From: Actinomycetota bacterium
GTDB taxonomy: Bacteria > Actinomycetota > Nitriliruptoria > Nitriliruptorales > JAHWKO01
NCBI GenBank assembly: GCA_019347855.1
Contig: JAHWKO010000089.1
Span: forward strand, 1 to 8,933
Reading direction: 5' to 3'
DNA length: 8,933 nucleotides
A program made the translations under genes and the position numbers. Shown piece by piece: positions 1 to 6,156 of the stretch; positions within the stretch are counted from its first letter, which is position 1, and the number at the start of each line of letters is the position of its first letter. The notes below the pieces were generated by a model. The model made no database searches, was not told the origin of the DNA, and saw only the letters and a program-made list of their open reading frames with translations.

Positions 1-288
1 TTCCTGGCCTTCGCCGGACCGCTCGTCGTGTGGCTGCTGCGACGGGACGACGACCCGTTCGTCGCCGAGCACGCCCGCGAGGCCCTGAACTTCAACCTGA
101 ACCTGCTCCTGTGGCTGACCGCGGCCATCGTCTTCGTGGTCGCGACGATCGGGTTCGGCGTGCTCGTCGTCGTCCCGATCGGACTGGTGATCGGCATCAC
201 CTGGCTGATCCTCACCATCCTCGCGGCCGTGAAGGCCTCGAACGGTGAGCGCTACCGCTACCCGCTGACGATCCGGTTCGTCTCGTAG
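1..288 (+). CDS. DUF4870 (Tic20-like) small membrane protein, 3' part
   Basis: The 5' end lies outside the window; 95 residues are visible before a TAG stop. The reading frame is open from base 1 (FLAFAGPLVVWLL...), so the ATG at base 28 is probably an internal Met. The visible part has the end of one hydrophobic segment, a charged linker with EHAREALNFN, a long hydrophobic stretch that could form two membrane helices (about residues 40-78), and the tail KASNGERYRYPLTIRF. That EALNF ... KASNGExYRYPLTIRF pattern is characteristic of the DUF4870 family of small membrane proteins. The function is not known and no catalytic residues are apparent. It is followed after 80 bases by the HNH gene on the same strand. 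The family assignment is confident; no role is assigned. Confidence 0.85.
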   Translation, partial: FLAFAGPLVVWLLRRDDDPFVAEHAREALNFNLNLLLWLTAAIVFVVATIGFGVLVVVPIGLVIGITWLILTILAAVKASNGERYRYPLTIRFVS

Positions 289-368
289 CTCCTGTGGACA
301 GCTCCCCCCGGATCTAACGGGTCCCGTCGCACCCCCTCCCTAACGTCGCTCGCGAGATGGAGGGATGC

Positions 369-1100
369 ATGAGCGCCGAGCCGACGTGCGGCGTCGAGGG
401 CTGCGGTCGCGGGCGCTACGCACGGGGATGGTGCGAGAAGCACTACCGGCGCGTGCTGCGCCACGGCGACCCGCTGCACGGAGAGGACCGACCGACCGTG
501 TGCACGATCGACGGCTGCGACGCTCCCGTCGACGCGCACGGATTGTGCCACGGGCACTACCAACGTTGGCGCCGCAACGGCGACGTCCAGGCGGATGTCC
601 CGTTGGGGCGCCGCCGCCAGCCGGAGACCTGCACGATCGACGGTTGCGATCGGCCCTCGAACTCGAAGGGCATCTGCACGACGCATCGGTATCGGCTCGA
701 GACCTACGGCGACGTGCTAGCCGACCGACCCGTGGCGAGCCCACCCGGCCACGGCTACATCAACCACGGCTACCGAGTCGTTCCCGTCCCAGAGGAGCTT
801 CGCCACCTGACACGTGACCGCACAGGAGAGGCCGAGCATCGTCTCGTCATGGCCATCCACCTCGGCCGCCCCCTCGAACCGGACGAAGTAGTCCACCACC
901 GCAACGGGGACAAGCTGGACAACCGGATCGAGAACCTCGAGCTGTGGTCGACGTACCAACCGAAGGGTCAGCGGGTCGAGGACAAGGTCGGGTACGCGAT
1001 CGAGATCCTCGAGCGGTACGCACCGGAGATGCTGGCGCGTGAGAGATCCCCGTCCTACGGAAGCGCAACGGCCGATCCGAGCACGGATCTAGCTGCGTAG
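369..1100 (+). CDS. HNH endonuclease-like protein with three Cys/His modules
   Basis: A 243-residue protein. The N-terminal half holds three modules of identical spacing, C-x4-C-x9-C-x2-H: C7/C12/C22/H25, C45/C50/C60/H63 and C88/C93/C103/H106. Modules 2 and 3 start with CTIDGCD, and each module is followed by basic residues and a GD. These look like small zinc-binding, DNA-contacting fingers. The C-terminal half has an HNH_3-type core: EHRLVM with H157, then VVHHRNGDKLDNRIENLEL with H176, H177, N185 and N189. The expected activity is metal-dependent DNA nicking or cleavage. GGAGGG at 359-364 sits 5 bases (from GGAGG) before the ATG at 369; the in-frame ATG at 357 overlaps this site and has no good one of its own, so 369 is preferred. 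It stands alone, beside the 3' ends of two tRNA genes. Such proteins are common in phages and actinobacterial accessory DNA, but no integrase or target is seen here. Confidence 0.85.
   Translation: MSAEPTCGVEGCGRGRYARGWCEKHYRRVLRHGDPLHGEDRPTVCTIDGCDAPVDAHGLCHGHYQRWRRNGDVQADVPLGRRRQPETCTIDGCDRPSNSKGICTTHRYRLETYGDVLADRPVASPPGHGYINHGYRVVPVPEELRHLTRDRTGEAEHRLVMAIHLGRPLEPDEVVHHRNGDKLDNRIENLELWSTYQPKGQRVEDKVGYAIEILERYAPEMLARERSPSYGSATADPSTDLAA
501..649 (+). repeat. Imperfect direct repeat between finger modules 2 and 3 of the HNH gene
   Basis: The 20 bases at 501-520 and 630-649 match at 19 positions (TGCACGATCGACGG is identical, then one C/T difference). The period is 129 bases, or 43 codons. Each copy encodes the start CTIDGC of a Cys/His module. 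Module 1 is more diverged. This suggests the finger array grew by in-frame duplication. Confidence 0.75.
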
Positions 1101-1136
1101 GACAGCTGCCTGGCGCAGAACAGATGCCGTCATCGG

Positions 1137-1210
1137 TAGCCCCGATGGGATTTGAACCCACGCTACCGCCTTGAGAGGGCGGCGTCCTAGGCCATCTAGA
1201 CGACGGGGCC
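1137..1210 (-). tRNA. tRNA-Glu (anticodon CTC)
   Basis: On the minus strand this folds as a full cloverleaf of 74 bases. The acceptor stem GGCCCCG pairs with CGGGGCT, with a terminal G-U. TC is followed by a D arm GTC...GAC with the loop TAGATGGCCTAG. The anticodon stem CCGCC/GGCGG holds the loop CTCTCAA, giving anticodon CTC. The T arm contains GTTCAAATC. CCA is not encoded; the genomic bases after the discriminator A are CCG. It decodes GAG. It is the last gene of the minus-strand run gltX, tRNA-Gln, tRNA-Glu, 53 bases after tRNA-Gln, so the two are probably cotranscribed. Between them is a 10-bp palindrome GTGCCGGCAC (1229-1238) of unknown meaning. Confidence 0.95.
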
Positions 1211-1263
1211 GGGTTGTTGCAAAGGCGCGTGCCGGCACCTCACGGCGAACGGATCGCGCCCAG

Positions 1264-1335
1264 CTCGGGGGGAAGGACTCGAACCCTCAATAACTGGACC
1301 AGAACCAGTCGTGTTACCGATTACACCACCCCCGA
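1264..1335 (-). tRNA. tRNA-Gln (anticodon CTG)
   Basis: The minus strand gives a 72-base cloverleaf. The acceptor TCGGGGG pairs perfectly with CCCCCGA, discriminator G. The D arm is GTGTAATCGGTAACAC. The anticodon stem ACTGG/CCAGT holds the loop TTCTGGT, giving anticodon CTG. The T arm GAGGG-TTCGAGT-CCTTC includes one G-U pair. CCA is not encoded (CTG follows). It reads CAG only, so another tRNA-Gln for CAA is expected elsewhere. It lies 65 bases after the gltX stop. In most actinobacteria tRNA-Gln is first charged with glutamate by GltX and then amidated by GatCAB, which gives this neighbour a functional meaning. Confidence 0.95.
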
Positions 1336-1347
1336 AGGGCGGCCGCG

Positions 1348-1377
1348 ATGGTAACAACCCCCGGCAGGCCCGACCAA
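1348..1377 (-). promoter_or_regulatory. Possible promoter of the tRNA-Gln/tRNA-Glu pair
   Basis: In the gltX/tRNA-Gln gap the minus strand carries TTGGTC (1372-1377) and TACCAT (1348-1353) separated by 18 bases. The -10-like box ends 12 bases before the mature tRNA 5' end, which would leave a leader of about 5 bases. Both boxes match the consensus only partly, and the tRNAs could instead be read through from gltX. Confidence 0.3.
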
Positions 1378-1400
1378 CCCATGCGCGGCCAGCGGGCCGG

Positions 1401-2933
1401 TCAGTCGCCGCCGGCCTCACGGGCGACCGGGATCGCGTCCTGGATGCGCGCGAGCGACCGATCGCGCCCCAACAGCTCCAGCGACTCGAACAGGGGCGGG
1501 GACACCCGCGAACCCGTCACGGCGACCCGGATCGGCTGGAACACCTTGCCGGTGGACAGGTCGAGCTCGTCGACCAGGCCGCGCAGCCTCTCCTCGATCG
1601 CGTCGGTGGTCCACCCGTCCAGGTCACCGAGCGCGCTGCCCGCGGCCTCGAGGGAGGTGACCGCTCCGGTCTTCGACAGGACCTTCTTCACGGCCTCGGG
1701 GTCCAGGTCGAGATCATCGCGGAAGAACGGGGGCGCGTGGTGCTGGATCTCGTCCAGACGTTGCATCCGCTCCTGGACCAGGGGCACCAGCCCGCGCAGC
1801 GTCTCGCGTTCGTCGTCGGATGGCGGGTCGGAGACGACCGGGTCGCCGTAGGTCCCATCGAGGAACGGCAGCAGTCGGTCGGCCAGTTCGTCCTCGGACA
1901 GCTGACGGATCCGTTCGCCGTTGAACGCGGTCATCTTGTCGACGTCGAACGCGGCCGCGGTCCTGTTCACCGACGACAGATCGAACAGCTCGACCAGCTC
2001 GTCGACGCCCAGGCGTTCGCGGCCGTCTCCCGGCGCCCATCCGAGCAGCGAGAGGTAGTTCACCATCACCTCCGGCAGGTAGCCCTGGGCGGCGAACTCC
2101 TGCACGGCCACCGAGCCGTGCCGCTTCGACAGCTTCTGTCGGTCCTCCCCAACGATCAACGGCAGGTGGGCGAACCTGGTCGGCGCCTCCCACCCGTCTG
2201 CGCGGCCCGGCAGTCCAGCCTCGTCCAAGGCCTCGTCCAGTAGCCCGTCCCGGAGGAGCAGGTCGTACAGCAGCACCTGGCGGGGTGTGACCGACAGCAG
2301 GTCCTCTCCCCGGCAGATCAGGGTCAGTCCCTGGGCGACGTCGTCCGCGCTGTTCGCCAGCGGGTAGGTCGGCGACCCGTCCGACCGCTGGATCACGAAG
2401 TCGCCGATCGTGGCCCAGTCGAAGGTGATGTCGCCGCGGATCACGTCCGTGATCGCGATGTCGCCGGACCCCGGTGTGCGTAGCCGGATCGACGGATCGT
2501 CGCTCTCGCCCGGCCGCGGCTCGCCCCGGACCGGCCCCTTGATCACCGGGGGACGGTCCTGATCGCGCTGTGTCTGACGGTGCGCCTCCAGCTCGTCGGT
2601 CGTGGCGAAGTCCTCGTAGGCGTCGCCACGGTCCAGGAGCCGGCGGATGACCGCCCGGTGGAACGCGACCCGCTCGGATTGCCGGTAGGGCCCGTACGGT
2701 CCCCCGACCTCGATGCCCTCGTCCCAGTCCAACCCCAACCACCGCAGGGCCTCGGCCATGGCGTTCATCGACTCCTCGGTCGCCCTCGAGGCGTCGGTGT
2801 CCTCGATCCGCAGGATGAAGGTGCCCCCCTGCTGGCGGGCGACGAGCCAGTTGTAGAGCGCGGAGCGGGCGCTGCCGACGTGCAGCACGCCGCTGGGGGC
2901 AGGGGCGAATCGGACACGAAGCGCGGAGGTCAC
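1401..2933 (-). CDS. gltX: Glutamate--tRNA ligase (GluRS)
   Basis: A 510-residue class I aminoacyl-tRNA synthetase that attaches glutamate to tRNA-Glu in the cytoplasm. The N-terminal catalytic Rossmann fold starts with RFAPAPSGVLHVGSARSALYNW (the HIGH-type motif is HVGS, 18-21), followed by LRIEDTD (41-47). The KMSKS-type loop is KLSKRHG from residue 267. The C-terminal third is the helical anticodon-binding region. No zinc-site cysteines are visible in the catalytic part. The start is GTG at 2933, with GGAG at 2941-2944 seven bases upstream; translation from it reaches the first conserved motif within 10 residues. It follows the acetyltransferase gene by 42 bases and precedes tRNA-Gln and tRNA-Glu. 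The order FAH-family gene, gltX, tRNA-Gln, tRNA-Glu resembles other actinobacteria as I remember them. It may be the non-discriminating type that also glutamylates tRNA-Gln; the window cannot settle that. Confidence 0.97.
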   Translation of the reverse strand: MTSALRVRFAPAPSGVLHVGSARSALYNWLVARQQGGTFILRIEDTDASRATEESMNAMAEALRWLGLDWDEGIEVGGPYGPYRQSERVAFHRAVIRRLLDRGDAYEDFATTDELEAHRQTQRDQDRPPVIKGPVRGEPRPGESDDPSIRLRTPGSGDIAITDVIRGDITFDWATIGDFVIQRSDGSPTYPLANSADDVAQGLTLICRGEDLLSVTPRQVLLYDLLLRDGLLDEALDEAGLPGRADGWEAPTRFAHLPLIVGEDRQKLSKRHGSVAVQEFAAQGYLPEVMVNYLSLLGWAPGDGRERLGVDELVELFDLSSVNRTAAAFDVDKMTAFNGERIRQLSEDELADRLLPFLDGTYGDPVVSDPPSDDERETLRGLVPLVQERMQRLDEIQHHAPPFFRDDLDLDPEAVKKVLSKTGAVTSLEAAGSALGDLDGWTTDAIEERLRGLVDELDLSTGKVFQPIRVAVTGSRVSPPLFESLELLGRDRSLARIQDAIPVAREAGGD

Positions 2934-2975
2934 GGGGTTGCTCCAGGAGGGAGCGGACGAGGGACGGCCCTCATC

Positions 2976-3575
2976 CTAACCAGCCCCGGTCTCCGCCTCG
3001 CCGGCGTCGGACCACGTGTCGGCCTGGGCCTCGAACCACGCGGCTCGCGGAGTGACGTAGTACCGGCAGGGGTTGCCGTAGAACGTGCCGTCCCGCTCGT
3101 AGCGCATCCCCAGCCGGTCGATCACGCGCTGGGAGGCGACGTTGTCGACGTGCACCACCGCCACGATCCTGTCCAGGCCCATCTCGCCGAGACCGATCCG
3201 CAGCGCCGCGCGTCCCGCCTCGGTGGCGTACCCGTTGCCCCACGACGACCGTGCCAGCACGTAGCCCACCTCCACCTCGGGGCCGCCCTCCAGCGGCTGC
3301 AGTCCGCACCGACCGATCACCGACGTGGAGCGGCGATCCACGACGGCCCACTGCCCGTACCCGTGCACGTCCCAGCGCTCCCGTTCGTTGCGTTCCAGCC
3401 ACGCGATCGTCTCGTCGCGCGTCGCGGTCCGTCCGTCACCGATGTAGGGGACGACCTCGGGGTCCGCGTAGATCGCCGCCATCGCGTCGACGTCCCGATC
3501 GAGGTCGAAGCGACGCAGCACCAGCCGGGGCGTCTCGACGACGTCGGGCGCGCGGACGAACGGGGCGCCGCTCAC
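2976..3575 (-). CDS. GNAT family N-acetyltransferase (RimJ/RimL-like)
   Basis: A 199-residue single-domain acetyltransferase of the Acetyltransf_3 / RimJ-RimL type, expected to move an acetyl group from acetyl-CoA to an amine, either a protein N-terminus or a small molecule. Support: the opening ETPRLVLRRF (14-23); VEVGYVLARSSWGNGYATEA (101-120), which holds the acetyl-CoA pyrophosphate-binding loop RSSWGNGYA; and VDNVASQRVIDRLGM (143-157), the usual motif near the acceptor site. The substrate cannot be read from the sequence. The chosen start is GTG at 3575, 33 bases after the purB stop; it has only a weak ribosome site, and an in-frame GTG at 3587 is an alternative. The short spacing to purB and gltX suggests membership in the same transcript. 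Confidence 0.88.
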   Translation of the reverse strand: MSGAPFVRAPDVVETPRLVLRRFDLDRDVDAMAAIYADPEVVPYIGDGRTATRDETIAWLERNERERWDVHGYGQWAVVDRRSTSVIGRCGLQPLEGGPEVEVGYVLARSSWGNGYATEAGRAALRIGLGEMGLDRIVAVVHVDNVASQRVIDRLGMRYERDGTFYGNPCRYYVTPRAAWFEAQADTWSDAGEAETGAG

Positions 3576-3608
3576 GGGTTGATCACCGTCGCGCCGCCGC
3601 TCACGGCC

Positions 3609-5063
3609 TCACAGGATCGGCTCGGGCACGTAGCCCGCAGCGTCCGGGTGCTCCTTGACGATGGCCTCGACGGCGGAGATGAACACGGCGGTCTGGCGGC
3701 GGGCTGCCCCGATGAAGCCGCTCCGGTCGGCGAGGATCTCGTCGAGATCGTCGGCCCCGAGCGGCAGCCGGTCGTCGGCCGCCAGCCTCGCCAGGAGGTC
3801 GTTGTCCTGCCGGCCCTCCTCGCGCAGCTCGCGAACGACAGCGACGGCATGCTCCTTGATCGCCTCGTGGGCTTCCTCGCGCCCCACCCCCCGCTGGACC
3901 GCCGCCACGAGGATCCGGGTCGTCGCGAGGAAGGGCAGGTAGCGCTCGAGCTCCCGGTCGATCACGGCCGGGTACATCCCCAGCTCGTCCAGGACGGTGA
4001 GGAACGTCTGGAACAGCCCGTCGGTAGCGAGGAAGCTGTCCGGCAGCACGACCCGGCGGACCACCGAGTCGGACACGTCCCCCTCGTTCCACTGGTCCCC
4101 GGTCAGCCCCGCGACCATCGTGAGGTGGCCCTGCAGGATCGTCGCGAAGCCGTTGATCCGCTCGGACGACCGGCTGTTCATCTTGTGAGGCATCGCCGAC
4201 GAGCCGACCTGTCCCTCCTGGAAGCCCTCGGTGGCGAGCTCGTGACCGGCCATCAAGCGGAGGGTCCGCGCGAGGTTCGCCGGTCCGGACGCGACCTGCA
4301 CCAGGGCCGACACCACGTCGAGGTCGAGGGAGCGCGGGTAGACCTGGCCGACGCTGACCAGCACCTCGTCGAACCCGAGGTGGCGGGCCAGCGCGAGCTC
4401 CAGCTCGTCCAGTCGCTCGACGTCCCCGTCGAGCAGGTCGAGCTGGTCCTGTTGCGTGCCGACCGGGCCCTTCAGCCCGCGCAGCGGGTACCGCCCCAGG
4501 AGCTCCTCGACCCGGCGCAACGCGGCCAGCAGCTCCTGCCCGGCGTTGGCGAAGCGCTTGCCGACGGTGGTGGCCTGGGCCGGCACGTTGTGGGTGCGTC
4601 CCGTGAGGACCGTCGTCTCGTGCTGGGCGGCCCGCTCGGCGAGCCGCGCCAGCGCCGCGACCGTCCGGTCGCGGACCAGCTCGAGGGACCGGCGGACCTG
4701 GAGCTGCTCCACGTTCTCGGTGAGGTCCCGGGAGGTCATCCCCTTGTGGATGTGCTCGGGTGGACGGCTGGGGAGATGGCGGCCCGCCAGCTCGCAGAAC
4801 TCCTCGATGCGCGCCTTGACGTCGTGACGGGTCCGGCGCTCGCGTTCCCGGATCGAGTCCAGGTCGACGTCCTCGACCACGTCCTCGTAGGCCTCGATCA
4901 CCCCGTCGGGGACCTCGACGCCGAGGTCCCGCTGCGCCTTCAGCACCGCGATCCAGAAGCGCCGCTCGAGCACGACCTTGCCGCGGGGCGACCAGATCGC
5001 CCGCATCTGCGGGCTCGCGTATCGCGATGCCAGGACGTTGGGGATCAGCTCCTCGTCGGTCAC
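3609..5063 (-). CDS. purB: Adenylosuccinate lyase
   Basis: A 484-residue enzyme of the fumarase/aspartase superfamily. It removes fumarate from SAICAR and from adenylosuccinate, so it serves both de novo purine synthesis and AMP formation; it works as a homotetramer in the cytoplasm. The family signature GSSAMPHKMN is at 287-296 with the mobile-loop serines. TRHDVKA (78-84) carries a conserved His, and TGRTHNVPAQATT (154-166) carries another. EHIHKGMTSRDLTEN (103-117) is also typical. Length is slightly above B. subtilis PurB and close to actinobacterial forms. The start is GTG at 5063, whose first base is the last base of the dodecin stop (TAGTG). Its only ribosome-site candidate, GAGG (5074-5077), is 10 bases upstream within the dodecin coding region, so translational coupling is likely. 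No other purine genes are visible. Confidence 0.97.
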   Translation of the reverse strand: MTDEELIPNVLASRYASPQMRAIWSPRGKVVLERRFWIAVLKAQRDLGVEVPDGVIEAYEDVVEDVDLDSIRERERRTRHDVKARIEEFCELAGRHLPSRPPEHIHKGMTSRDLTENVEQLQVRRSLELVRDRTVAALARLAERAAQHETTVLTGRTHNVPAQATTVGKRFANAGQELLAALRRVEELLGRYPLRGLKGPVGTQQDQLDLLDGDVERLDELELALARHLGFDEVLVSVGQVYPRSLDLDVVSALVQVASGPANLARTLRLMAGHELATEGFQEGQVGSSAMPHKMNSRSSERINGFATILQGHLTMVAGLTGDQWNEGDVSDSVVRRVVLPDSFLATDGLFQTFLTVLDELGMYPAVIDRELERYLPFLATTRILVAAVQRGVGREEAHEAIKEHAVAVVRELREEGRQDNDLLARLAADDRLPLGADDLDEILADRSGFIGAARRQTAVFISAVEAIVKEHPDAAGYVPEPIL

Positions 5064-5284
5064 TACGAGGGATCCTCGCCCTCGTCGAGCCGGAAGCCGA
5101 CGTCCAAGACGACCTGGAAGTGCTGCGCCTGGCCGTCCTTGATCCAGCCGCGGACCTCCTTCATCTCGAACCAGTCGAGGTTGCGCATCGTGTGCGAGGC
5201 GCGCGAGATCGCGCGACGGATCGCGTCGTCGATGCCCTCCTCGCTGGTGCCCACCAGCTGGATCTTCTTGTAGACGTTGCCCAT
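5063..5284 (-). CDS. Dodecin (flavin-binding protein)
   Basis: A 73-residue protein matching the bacterial dodecin family along its full length: VYKKIQLVGTSEEGIDDAI (4-22), then RASHTMRNLDWFEMKEVRG (28-46), then AQHFQVVLDVGFRLDE (53-68). Dodecins form hollow 12-subunit shells that bind flavins (FMN, FAD or riboflavin derivatives), thought to store or buffer flavin and limit photodamage. Trp38 in LDWFE corresponds to the aromatic residue that stacks on the flavin ring in the family. The start is ATG at 5284, with GGAGGAG at 5287-5293 directly upstream. The frame stays open well upstream but overlaps the FAH-family gene and lacks dodecin similarity there, so the short form is right. The stop overlaps the purB start by one base. 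A 44-base gap separates it from the FAH-family gene; TAGGTT in that gap could be a weak -10 box, but I do not claim a promoter. Confidence 0.93.
   Translation of the reverse strand: MGNVYKKIQLVGTSEEGIDDAIRRAISRASHTMRNLDWFEMKEVRGWIKDGQAQHFQVVLDVGFRLDEGEDPS
5066..5078 (-). promoter_or_regulatory. Small hairpin over the dodecin stop / purB ribosome site
   Basis: In the mRNA, CGAGG and CCUCG can pair around the triloop AUC. The 5' arm contains the GAGG that is the only Shine-Dalgarno-like sequence for purB. The stem ends two bases before the purB GTG. A ribosome finishing dodecin would open it. The stem has only 5 bp, so it is a weak structure. Confidence 0.35.
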
Positions 5285-5328
5285 GGCTCCTCCATCAGGT
5301 CGCTCGGGATGCAAACCTAGGACACCCG

Positions 5329-6099
5329 TCAGCGTTCCTCGACCGGGTTCTCGAGCACGCCGACACCGTTGATCTCGACCCGGACGGTCTGGCCGGGGCG
5401 GATCGGCCCGACCCCGGCGGGTGTGCCGGTCAGGATCACGTCGCCGGGCACGAGGGTCATGATGTCGCTGATGTAGGCGACGAGCTGGAGGACGTCGAAG
5501 GCCATATCGGCGGTCGACGCCTCCTGGCGGACCTCGCCATCGACCGTCGTGCGCACCCGCAGGTCGAACGGGTCGACGTCGGTCGCGATCGCCGGGCCCA
5601 GCGGGCAGAAGGTGTCGAAGCCCTTCGCGCGGGTCCACTGATCGTCGGTGCGCTGCAGATCCCGTGCCGTGACGTCGTTGCCGCACGTGAAGCCGTAGAT
5701 GCCGTCGCGCGCCTGCTCGGGCGTGACCTGCGAGATCAGCCGGCCGATCACGACGGCCAGCTCACCCTCGTAGTGGACCTCCTCGGTGAACCCGATCGGG
5801 TACCGGATCGGTTCGTACGGACCGATCACGGACGTCGAGGGCTTGAGGAACAACAGCGGTTCCTCGGGCACCTCCCCGCCGAGCTCTGCGGCGTGGTCGA
5901 GGTAGTTGCGGCCGACGCACACGACCTTGCTGGGGATCACGGGCGCCAGCAACCGGACCTCGTCCAGCGCCAGCCGCTGTCCCGTCCGGTCGTGCGGCAC
6001 GAACGGGTGGGGATCGATGAGCTCGACGTGACCGTCCTCGACGACCCCGTACCGGGGATCACCACCGGGGCCTTCGGTGAAGCGGACCACGCGGGGCAT
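5329..6099 (-). CDS. Fumarylacetoacetate hydrolase (FAH) family protein
   Basis: A 256-residue FAH-fold enzyme. Members cleave or isomerise C-C bonds in small dicarboxylates or acylpyruvates using Mg2+ or Mn2+: acylpyruvases, oxaloacetate decarboxylases, and 2-hydroxyhepta-2,4-diene-1,7-dioate isomerase. The fold motifs are in order: SKVVCVGRNYLDHAAE (57-72), EEVHYEGELAVVIGR (106-120) with metal ligands E111 and E113, GNDVTARDLQ (140-149) with D142, RAKGFDTFCPLGP (157-169) with K159, and GDVILTGTPAGVGP (219-232). The substrate cannot be assigned; no aromatic degradation genes are nearby. ATG at 6099 is chosen because AGGAG (6105-6109) lies five bases upstream; a frame opening at 6138 would translate through a palindrome and has no ribosome site. 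It lies between cimA (57 bases upstream) and dodecin. A gene of this family directly before gltX is common in actinobacteria. Confidence 0.92.
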   Translation of the reverse strand: MPRVVRFTEGPGGDPRYGVVEDGHVELIDPHPFVPHDRTGQRLALDEVRLLAPVIPSKVVCVGRNYLDHAAELGGEVPEEPLLFLKPSTSVIGPYEPIRYPIGFTEEVHYEGELAVVIGRLISQVTPEQARDGIYGFTCGNDVTARDLQRTDDQWTRAKGFDTFCPLGPAIATDVDPFDLRVRTTVDGEVRQEASTADMAFDVLQLVAYISDIMTLVPGDVILTGTPAGVGPIRPGQTVRVEINGVGVLENPVEER

Positions 6100-6112
6100 C
6101 GGGACTCCTGGT

Positions 6113-6128
6113 CGTCGGACGTCCGACG
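6113..6128. promoter_or_regulatory. Perfect 16-bp palindrome between cimA and the FAH-family gene
   Basis: CGTCGGACGTCCGACG reads the same on both strands without a spacer. It sits in the 57-base gap between the cimA stop and the FAH-family start, three bases upstream of the AGGAG site. A repressor operator is the simplest reading; no T-run follows, so an ordinary intrinsic terminator is less likely. Confidence 0.45.
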
Positions 6129-6156
6129 CTAGCCACACGGTCGTCGCCCCGCGGCC

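Noticed and set aside
295..320. TGGACA...TAACGG as a promoter for the HNH gene
   Set aside because: The spacing is only 14 bases, too short for a normal sigma-70 type promoter.
1085..1136. CTGCG/CGCAG hairpin after tRNA-Glu as terminator
   Set aside because: A 5-bp stem with a long loop and no T-run; too weak to call.
1134..1160. tRNA-Glu 3' end as an integration (att) site for the HNH gene
   Set aside because: No duplicate of the tRNA 3' segment is found in the window and there is no integrase.
1211..1360. Inverted 10-mers (9/10 match) GGGTTGTTGC at 1211-1220 and GTAACAACCC at 1351-1360 around tRNA-Gln
   Set aside because: Short, imperfect and 130 bases apart; likely chance, with no sign of an element boundary.
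1367..1398. GGCCCG/CGGGCC inverted repeat after the gltX stop as a terminator
   Set aside because: Only 6 bp with a 20-base loop and no T-run.
2580..5273. An 897-codon plus-strand open frame
   Set aside because: It is antisense to gltX, the acetyltransferase, purB and dodecin, all of which have clear family motifs; long opposite frames are expected at this GC content.
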